Shown here piece by piece: positions 56,282-64,000 of a DNA stretch of 64,000 nucleotides. Position 1 is the first letter of the stretch; every line of letters begins with the position of its first letter. The translations under genes and the position numbers were made by a program. Under the pieces are notes generated by a model that saw nothing but the letters and a program-made list of their open reading frames with translations, did no database searches and was not told the origin of the DNA. This stretch comes from Arcobacter acticola (GTDB taxonomy: Bacteria; Campylobacterota; Campylobacteria; Campylobacterales; Arcobacteraceae), in assembly GCF_013177675.1 (NCBI RefSeq), contig NZ_CP042652.1, forward strand, positions 620,001-684,000, written 5' to 3'.

Positions 56282-56665
56282 ATGACATTTGATATGCTAT
56301 ATAGTAAAATTCATAGAGCAACTGTAACAGATGCGAATTTGAACTATGTTGGATCAATTACTATTGATGAAGATTTAATGAAAGCATCAACTTTAAGAGT
56401 TGGTCAAAAAGTTGATATCGTTAATATAAATAATGGAGAAAGATTTCAAACTTATGTAATTAAGGGAAAAGCTGGATCTAAAGAAATGTGCTTAAATGGA
56501 GCAGCCGCTAGAAAAGTTGCCATTGGTGATAAGATTATTGTTATTGCTTATGCTTCATATAGTGAAGCTGAACTTGAAAATTATAAACCAACTGTTGTTT
56601 TAGTTGATGAAAAGAATAATATTGATTTAATAACTCATGAACTTATAGGAAGTGATTATGTTTGA
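56282..56665 (+). CDS. panD: Aspartate 1-decarboxylase PanD
   Basis: 127 residues. Self-cleavage site in [11 protein letters not shown] (Gly-Ser) generates the pyruvoyl group; [18 protein letters not shown] and [19 protein letters not shown] are family signatures. It makes beta-alanine for pantothenate and CoA. Overlaps ebfC by 8 bases. Confidence 0.95.
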   Translation: MTFDMLYSKIHRATVTDANLNYVGSITIDEDLMKASTLRVGQKVDIVNINNGERFQTYVIKGKAGSKEMCLNGAAARKVAIGDKIIVIAYASYSEAELENYKPTVVLVDEKNNIDLITHELIGSDYV

Positions 56666-56978
56666 TGGAATTGATTTAAAAAACTTAAATTTAAATGATA
56701 TGATGAATCAGTTTCAAGATATGGCAAATAAATCAAAAGAAGACAATGCTTCAAGAATCTTCACTGCAAAAGCAGGTGGTGGAATGGTTGAAATATCAAT
56801 AAATGGAAACTCAGAAGTTATTGATTTAAAACTTGATGATTCATTATTGGAAGATAAAGATTCATTACAAATTTTATTAATATCAGCAATGAATGATGTA
56901 ATAAAACAAAGTGATGAAAATAAAAAAATGATGGCTATGAATATGATGAGTGGATTAGGTTCTTTTGGACAAAAATAA
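56658..56978 (+). CDS. YbaB/EbfC nucleoid-associated protein
   Basis: About 106 residues from ATG 56658 (AGGA five bases upstream); GTG 56652 is an alternative. Typical YbaB features: [23 protein letters not shown] and a methionine-rich tail. Forms dimers that bind DNA. Located between panD and ispA with overlaps on both sides. Confidence 0.9.
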   Translation: MFDGIDLKNLNLNDMMNQFQDMANKSKEDNASRIFTAKAGGGMVEISINGNSEVIDLKLDDSLLEDKDSLQILLISAMNDVIKQSDENKKMMAMNMMSGLGSFGQK

Positions 56979-57843
56979 CTCTATGCAAAATTTAGCAAAA
57001 TCTTTTGAAGATTATTTATTTCATAATCTTCCTAAGTCTAAAACATTTCATCCTTATTTTGAGGATGCTTTAGCTCATATGTTAAAAGCAGGTGGAAAAA
57101 GATTTCGACCTATGCTTTTATTATCTGTAGTAAAATCAAATAAAAGCTTATTAATACCAAACACTTTATGTGTAGCTCTTGGTCTTGAATTCTTACATAC
57201 TTACTCTTTAATCCATGATGATTTACCTGCTATGGATAATGCTGATTTAAGAAGAGGTTTTCAAACCTTACATAAAAAATATGATGAAGTAACAGCTATA
57301 CTTGTAGGTGATGCTTTAAATACAGAAGCCTTCAATTTAGTAGCAAATGCTTCATTATCAAATGATATTAAAATTGATTTAATTAAATGTTTAAGTTCTA
57401 ATGGTGGAATAGATGGCATGATAATTGGTCAAGCTATTGATTGTTTTTTTGAAAATCAAAAGTTAGAACTTAATCAATTAGAATTTTTACATATTCATAA
57501 AACAGCAAAATTAATTGCAGCTTCTTTAAAAATGGGAGCAATTATTTGTGAGTATGATTTACAAACACAAGAAAAACTATATAACTTTGGAATTGATTTA
57601 GGATTATTATTTCAAATTCAAGATGATATTATTGATGAAATTTGTAGTTCAGAAGAAGCTGGAAAAACAACTCAAAATGATGGAGCTAAAAATTCTTTTG
57701 TAAATTTATTGGGACTAGAAGGTGCTAAAAAAAGTGCAGATGAATTATCTTTAAAATGTATAAAAACACTTAATACCTTTGATTTTAATTTAAAAGAGTC
57801 TTTGGAAGAACTTTTATTAGAATATATCAATCGGCATAAATAG
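56965..57843 (+). CDS. ispA: Farnesyl/geranyl diphosphate synthase IspA
   Basis: Up to 292 residues (TTG 56965; ATG 56983 also possible). First aspartate-rich motif IHDDLPAMDNADLRRG, second FQIQDDIIDE; GGKRFRP near the N-terminus. The short DDxxD context is that of bacterial farnesyl diphosphate synthases. It supplies prenyl chains for menaquinone and cell-wall lipid carriers. Confidence 0.93.
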   Translation: MDKNNSMQNLAKSFEDYLFHNLPKSKTFHPYFEDALAHMLKAGGKRFRPMLLLSVVKSNKSLLIPNTLCVALGLEFLHTYSLIHDDLPAMDNADLRRGFQTLHKKYDEVTAILVGDALNTEAFNLVANASLSNDIKIDLIKCLSSNGGIDGMIIGQAIDCFFENQKLELNQLEFLHIHKTAKLIAASLKMGAIICEYDLQTQEKLYNFGIDLGLLFQIQDDIIDEICSSEEAGKTTQNDGAKNSFVNLLGLEGAKKSADELSLKCIKTLNTFDFNLKESLEELLLEYINRHK

Positions 57844-57879
57844 AAATATCAAACTCTTAGTCAAATTAACTCAAAGCTC

Positions 57880-57908
57880 TTGACAAATATTCAAAAATTT
57901 AATAAAAT
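57880..57908 (+). promoter_or_regulatory. Sigma-70-type promoter of groES-groEL
   Basis: TTGACA (57880-57885), 17-base spacer, TAAAAT (57903-57908), immediately upstream of the CIRCE element. Confidence 0.8.
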
Positions 57909-57935
57909 TTAGCACTTGGAAATTTAGAGTGCTAA
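57909..57935. promoter_or_regulatory. CIRCE element (HrcA operator)
   Basis: TTAGCACTT-N9-GAGTGCTAA, one mismatch from the consensus inverted repeat. Its position over the likely transcription start means HrcA would repress groESL in the absence of heat stress. Confidence 0.93.
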
Positions 57936-57983
57936 ATATCTAAGTTTTAATAGAAAATATTATAAATAATAAAAGGAAATACT

Positions 57984-59878
<1,895 letters not shown>

Positions 59879-59900
59879 TAAATAATCTTTGATTATTTTT

Positions 59901-59932
59901 AAAAGGTAAAGTTTTTAAACTTTACCTTTTTT
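59901..59932 (+). terminator. Intrinsic terminator after groEL
   Basis: AAGGTAAAG / CTTTACCTT stem with T-rich end, about 22 bases after the groEL stop. Between it and 59985 nothing is recognised. Confidence 0.8.
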
Positions 59933-59985
59933 TATGTCTAAATACTTTTGATACTATTATTAAATATTTTTATGTTAGAAGGCAT

Positions 59986-60164
59986 AAAAAAAGGGTCTTT
60001 AGATTTCTCTAAAGACCCACTAAAATATTATTTTTCAAAACACTACTCGTGTTTATCTGAATTTACTCGAAAGTAAACTTACTTTTAAATTTAAATTGTA
60101 ACAACCGTAAAAAGTGAAATCATCGTCATTCGTACCTCCACATTGTTTAGATAGTGTAATTATA
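59986..60164 (-). ncRNA. Probable small RNA with 12-codon ORF and strong terminator
   Basis: On the minus strand: -10 TATAAT (60159-60164) with a weak -35-like TTTACT (60182-60187); perfect GGAGG (60135-60139); ATG 60129 starting MTMISLFTVVTI then TAA (60091-60129). About 70 untranslated bases follow, then GGGTCTTTAGA-GAAA-TCTAAAGACCC with T7 (59986-60018). The expected transcript is about 165 bases. Promoter, ribosome site and terminator are all strong, yet the ORF is tiny, which suits a regulatory RNA, a leader peptide or a type I toxin-like locus. Confidence 0.6.
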
Positions 60165-60196
60165 ACATCATTTTACATTAAAGTAAACTGAATTTT

Positions 60197-61582
60197 CTAA
60201 AAATTATTTTCTATTGGAAAAGATATAGTTAAAGTTGTTCCAATATTCTCTTTACTTTGAATATTTATTTTTCCTTTATGAATATCTACAATCTTCTTTA
60301 AAATGGACATTCCCAAACCCGTTCCGCCTGAATTTTTATTCCTACTTTTATCTGTTCTATAAAATTTTTCAAATATTTTAATTTGTTCATTTTTTTCTAT
60401 TCCAATTCCAAAATCTTGAACAGAAATTTCAAAGAAATTACCTTTTTTATAACTTTTGACTATTATTTGAGAATTTTTATGACTAAATTGTATTGCATTT
60501 TTAAGTACATTTTTTAAAGCTATCTTTAAAAGGTTTGAATAACCTCTATATTCTATAGTATCTTCTAGTATAAAATTCATCTCTATCTGGTTTAATTTTG
60601 CAAAACTTTTTACTTCATTTATTGATTCATCAATAATTTCATCAAAATATATATCTTCTTGATTATCTATTAAAATATCTTTTTCATTTTTTGCTAAAAA
60701 TAGTAAATCATTTATTGTTTTTTCAATTATGATTATTTCATTTAATGAACTACTCAGAACACTCTTATATTCTTCATTTGAACGCTCTCTTCTTAATGCA
60801 ATCTCTATTTCACCTCTTATTATTGTCAAAGGAGTTTTTAGCTCATGAGATGCATCTGAGCTAAATTGGGAAATTTTCTCAAATGATAATTCTAATCTTT
60901 TTAATAAACTATTTACTTCTTCGACAAGTTGATTTATTTCATCTTTATTTTTATTGCTTTTTAGTCTTGCAGATAAGTCTTTTGCATTTATTTCTTTTAA
61001 TTGTGATAATATATTTTCAATTGGTAAAAATGATTTATAGATTAAAAAATTACCACCAATTAAAGAAAAAATTAAAACAATTGGTAATATAAAACTAAGA
61101 ATGTATAAAACATTTTCTAAAGTTGAAGTTAAAATATCTTTTGTTGTTACAATTTCTAGTATTACTACTTTTTCATTATGAAAATCTATTTTAATTCTAC
61201 TTACTAAATAGTTGTTTTGTTCTTCAAAGGTAACTGTATTTTGTTCTAAGTTATTTAGATATTGATCACTATGTTCAATATTCTTTGGAAAGTTTGATGT
61301 TTGAATTAATTTTTCATGGGTATTGTTATCTAAGATTCTTATAAATAAAGGTTCAAATTTATACTCTTTTTCTGCATCTAAAATTATATCTGTTATAACT
61401 TTTTTTTCAAGTAAATCATCCGTTACATCAAGTATTATAACTTTCAAAGTTGCTTGAAGTTTATCTAATGTTGAAATTTCTAGGGCTTTATAAAGTGAGA
61501 AAGAAAAGATAGCTAGAATAATAATTTGAATTAAAAAGCTATAGATTAAGAGTTTCTTCTTTATTGATAATTTACTTGTCAC
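60197..61582 (-). CDS. Sensor histidine kinase (CusS/ArlS-like layout)
   Basis: 461 residues. TM1 about 11-31; periplasmic domain about 32-160; TM2 about 163-187; HAMP about 188-240. HisKA has H246 (SSDASHELKTPLTIIRGE), HATPase has FGIGIEKNE and GGTGLGMSIL. It overlaps the regulator gene by 11 bases. The layout resembles heavy-metal sensor kinases, but the ligand is unknown. Confidence 0.9.
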   Translation of the reverse strand: MTSKLSIKKKLLIYSFLIQIIILAIFSFSLYKALEISTLDKLQATLKVIILDVTDDLLEKKVITDIILDAEKEYKFEPLFIRILDNNTHEKLIQTSNFPKNIEHSDQYLNNLEQNTVTFEEQNNYLVSRIKIDFHNEKVVILEIVTTKDILTSTLENVLYILSFILPIVLIFSLIGGNFLIYKSFLPIENILSQLKEINAKDLSARLKSNKNKDEINQLVEEVNSLLKRLELSFEKISQFSSDASHELKTPLTIIRGEIEIALRRERSNEEYKSVLSSSLNEIIIIEKTINDLLFLAKNEKDILIDNQEDIYFDEIIDESINEVKSFAKLNQIEMNFILEDTIEYRGYSNLLKIALKNVLKNAIQFSHKNSQIIVKSYKKGNFFEISVQDFGIGIEKNEQIKIFEKFYRTDKSRNKNSGGTGLGMSILKKIVDIHKGKINIQSKENIGTTLTISFPIENNF

Positions 61583-62240
61583 TTATTTTAAATCCTATTC
61601 CTCTTATTGTTTTAATTAGTTTTTTATCAAATTTTTTATCAATTTTATTTCTTAATCTATAAATATATACATTTACAATATTACTAATATTTGAATCTTC
61701 AAATGATGATAATGCTGAATTAATCATGGTCTCACTCAGAACTCTATCTTTATTTTTAATCAAAAACTCAAGTAGGGTAAACTCTTTTGATGTAAGAACA
61801 ATATTTTCATTAGCTCTTGAGGCTGTTTTATTTAATAAATCAAGTTCTAAGTCATCTATAGATAGTTTTAATAAAACAGAATTATTAGATCTTAATTGCA
61901 CTCTAATACGAGCTAATAATTCAGCAAAAGAAAAAGGTTTTGCTAGATAATCATTTGCTCCAATATCTAAGCCTTTTATCTTATCTTCAATAGAATCTTT
62001 AGCAGTTAGCATAATAATAGGAGTTTGATTATTTGAATCTCTTAGGCTTTTACAAACTTCTATTCCATCCTTTACGGGAAGTTGAATATCTAATAAAATC
62101 AAATCATATTCATTTACACTTGCAAGATATAAACCCTCATCTCCATTTGTTGCACTATCAACAACATAACACTCTTCAACTAAGCCTTTTTTTAAAAAAC
62201 TTACGATTTTTTCATCGTCTTCTATTATTAATATTTTCAT
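61572..62240 (-). CDS. OmpR-family response regulator (CusR-like)
   Basis: 222 residues with receiver D51 (LILLDIQLPVKDG), DYLAKPFSFAEL, and a winged HTH ending LIKTIRGIGFKISDK. Partner of the overlapping kinase gene. Confidence 0.92.
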   Translation of the reverse strand: MKILIIEDDEKIVSFLKKGLVEECYVVDSATNGDEGLYLASVNEYDLILLDIQLPVKDGIEVCKSLRDSNNQTPIIMLTAKDSIEDKIKGLDIGANDYLAKPFSFAELLARIRVQLRSNNSVLLKLSIDDLELDLLNKTASRANENIVLTSKEFTLLEFLIKNKDRVLSETMINSALSSFEDSNISNIVNVYIYRLRNKIDKKFDKKLIKTIRGIGFKISDK

Positions 62241-62244
62241 AGAA

Positions 62245-62973
62245 TTATTTTACACTTTTTGCTATTAATTTAAGTAAGCTTATTTCATTATCTGCTTTAT
62301 ATCTAAAATCCACACCCCAAGTTCCTAAACCTTTGTTTACATAGATTGCTGTTTGTCTTCTATAAAACAAACCTGCTAAAAATGGTTGTACAACTCTTAC
62401 TAAATAGTGAAAAGGAAAAATTTGACCACCGTGTGTATGTCCGCATAAAAATAGATTTGCTTTCGAATTAAGAGCAATTTTGTAATCTTTTGGTTGATGG
62501 GAAATGAAAATAGAAGGAGAGTTTAAAAGATATTTTTCTATTTGTTTTTCTTCTCTTTTTATTTTAAAAAACTTTGAAAATCTATCACTAAGTCCTGCTA
62601 GATATATAATTTCATTTTTATAGATAAACTCTTTACAACTATTATCCATAAAAATAAAATTTGTTAACTCTTTTTTTAAATCCTCCAAACCATAAAACAG
62701 ATCATGATTTCCACTTATATAATAAACTTCTTGTTTTAATCTATTTAATACTTGTAAATGCTCTTTTATAAACTTCACTTTTGTATCAATAATATCTCCT
62801 GTAATAACAGCAATATCAAACTCTAAATCATTACAAACATCTATTAACTCTTGCATTTGTACTAATGAGCTTTTTTTATGTATATGTAAATCACTTAAGT
62901 GAAGTATTTTAAGATTATGTAGTTTTTCATTTTCTACGAATATTTCTATTGATTTAGGTTTTGGAAGAGTCAT
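62245..62973 (-). CDS. Calcineurin-like metallophosphoesterase (YkuE/YaeI-like)
   Basis: 242 residues with the full two-metal set: ILHLSDLHIHKKS, VITGDIIDTK, YISGNHDLFYG, FISHQPKDYK and LCGHTHGGQIFP. The order and GHTHGGQ motif fit membrane-associated phosphodiesterases of the YkuE group, though no TM segment is present. It starts at the stop of the thioredoxin-like gene, so it belongs to that operon. Substrate unknown. Confidence 0.88.
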   Translation of the reverse strand: MTLPKPKSIEIFVENEKLHNLKILHLSDLHIHKKSSLVQMQELIDVCNDLEFDIAVITGDIIDTKVKFIKEHLQVLNRLKQEVYYISGNHDLFYGLEDLKKELTNFIFMDNSCKEFIYKNEIIYLAGLSDRFSKFFKIKREEKQIEKYLLNSPSIFISHQPKDYKIALNSKANLFLCGHTHGGQIFPFHYLVRVVQPFLAGLFYRRQTAIYVNKGLGTWGVDFRYKADNEISLLKLIAKSVK

Positions 62974-63428
62974 TAGTGAAAAAACTTTTCTAATTCATTT
63001 TTTGATGAAATGTATTTAATATCATTTACCTGACCATTAAAAATAGAGTAAATTGTAGCTTTATTCTCTTTTTTTAAAAATTTAATACTATTATCATCAT
63101 AAATTAAAAGAATAGTATATTTATAATCTCTTAAATGAGGAATTGTAAACATTCTTGTAATAATTGTTGAACTTGAAGTAATATTACTTATAAACACAGC
63201 ATGTTTATCTTCTAAAAAATGTTCACTTTTTGACGATAAAAAATCATTTATCATCTCTAAAGTATCTTTTTGAAAAGTTACAATAATAGTGGAAATTCCA
63301 CTATTAATTGTATGAATTTTGTCAAATTGATCTGTTAGTGAAAAATTGCTTATTTTATCGTTTATTTTTAAGTTACTAGCAAATATTATTGCTGGAAATA
63401 GTATTGATAATATAAGTTCTTTTATCAT
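62973..63428 (-). CDS. Periplasmic thioredoxin-like protein without CxxC
   Basis: 151 residues with a signal peptide (ELILSILFPAIIFASN). The mature part opens with LKINDKISNFSLTDQFDKIH, as in redoxin-fold proteins, but no CxxC pair is present, so it is unlikely to be an oxidoreductase. Located between YceI (5-base gap) and the phosphoesterase. Confidence 0.6.
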   Translation of the reverse strand: MIKELILSILFPAIIFASNLKINDKISNFSLTDQFDKIHTINSGISTIIVTFQKDTLEMINDFLSSKSEHFLEDKHAVFISNITSSSTIITRMFTIPHLRDYKYTILLIYDDNSIKFLKKENKATIYSIFNGQVNDIKYISSKNELEKFFH

Positions 63429-63433
63429 CTATT

Positions 63434-63955
63434 TTACTTATTTAATTGAATATTATAAGAGATGTCAATTTGATTTCTAACTGTTAAAAAGAACATTGTA
63501 GGTGGTTCTAAATTAAAATCTGTGAGATTAAAAGAGAATCCACCCTTTAGTAAAATAGCATCTTTATTATTTATTATTTCACCATTTGTTGTGATATTTT
63601 TAGTAATACCATTTAATGTTAAATCTCCATTTATATAATAGCCATTTTCATTTTTTACAATACTTGAGATATCAAAAGAGATATTTTTGTATTTTTGGAA
63701 ATTCAATAATTCATACATATTTGAATCCCTATCTCTTTTTTGGCTAATTAGTGTGATAGTATCAAAATAAATTTTACCTCTTATTGATTCTACTTCTTTT
63801 TGTATTGTTAAAAAAGTATTTATCTCTTTTGTACTTGGGTTAATTTGGCTATCACCAAAAACCTCAGTATGAGCTATAATTTCACCTTTTTTAATATTAA
63901 GACTTGAAGCAATTGCTGCTAGGCTTAAACATAATATTATTAATATTTTAGACAT
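63434..63955 (-). CDS. YceI family periplasmic protein
   Basis: 173 residues with a signal peptide (KILIILCLSLAAIASSL). YceI lipocalin-like fold: IRGKIYFDTITLISQKRDRDSNMYELLNFQ in parts, YINGDLTLNGITKNI and FSFNLTDFNLEPP. Such proteins bind polyisoprenoids or amphiphiles. First gene of a three-gene operon; its promoter lies at or beyond the window end. Confidence 0.88.
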   Translation of the reverse strand: MSKILIILCLSLAAIASSLNIKKGEIIAHTEVFGDSQINPSTKEINTFLTIQKEVESIRGKIYFDTITLISQKRDRDSNMYELLNFQKYKNISFDISSIVKNENGYYINGDLTLNGITKNITTNGEIINNKDAILLKGGFSFNLTDFNLEPPTMFFLTVRNQIDISYNIQLNK

Positions 63956-64000
63956 ATGTTATCTCCTTATTTTTTGGTAAATATTCCCTAGTCATTATTT

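Overview
The window is very AT-rich bacterial DNA with dense, short-spaced operons. The gene content points to Campylobacterota, most likely an Arcobacter relative (Arcobacteraceae): Campylobacterota-type mfd, a ferredoxin-panD-ebfC-ispA-groESL block, many PAS/hybrid sensor proteins, and an NnrS/Crp-Fnr/TonB iron region. No rRNA, tRNA or CRISPR was seen.

Layout. 1-1.1 kb: 3' part of an SF2 helicase resembling the helicase module of TOTE-type proteins. 1.1-10.3 kb: Kef-type antiporter, an HD-GYP response regulator cut short by an in-frame stop, and two large hybrid histidine kinases, the first with a CxxCH haem-type motif. 10.4-33.9 kb: an iron-acquisition region. It holds exbD-exbB-tonB, a MacAB-like exporter with its TolC partner, an ankyrin protein, a long minus-strand operon (ABC permease, ATPase, NnrS, substrate-binding protein, TonB receptor, membrane protein), a Crp/Fnr regulator, hemP plus a haem receptor, and a PepSY membrane protein. 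Five near-identical Fur-box-like palindromes mark its promoters. Three IS630-type insertions have each broken one of its genes (the TolC partner, the TonB receptor, the PepSY protein), and the TolC gene also carries a frameshift. All three original genes can be rebuilt exactly by removing the IS and one TA.

33.9-53.1 kb is mostly housekeeping and signalling: an OlsF-like acyltransferase, DUF445, mfd, an endonuclease/phosphatase, a GGDEF protein, a Spy-like periplasmic protein with a two-component system, an HI0933-type flavoprotein whose expected start codon reads ATC, ymdB, a ParA-like ATPase with a small membrane partner, ubiE, xseA, cheW and a REC-PAS-coiled-coil protein. 53.25-55.0 kb is an IS1634-family element flanked by perfect 293-bp direct repeats, so both neighbouring genes survive intact. 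55.2-64 kb: cyclophilin, a [2Fe-2S] ferredoxin, panD, ebfC, ispA, groES-groEL under a CIRCE element, a probable small RNA with a 12-codon ORF, a two-component system, a metallophosphoesterase, a thioredoxin-like periplasmic protein and YceI.

How it works together: TonB/ExbBD would energise the haem receptor and the (now broken) second receptor. A Fur box directly abutting an FNR-type box suggests joint control by iron and by oxygen or nitric oxide at the NnrS/ABC operon and its divergent Crp/Fnr gene. The concentration of IS insertions and point lesions in iron genes suggests recent relaxation of, or selection against, part of this uptake capacity, in a genome with active IS elements.
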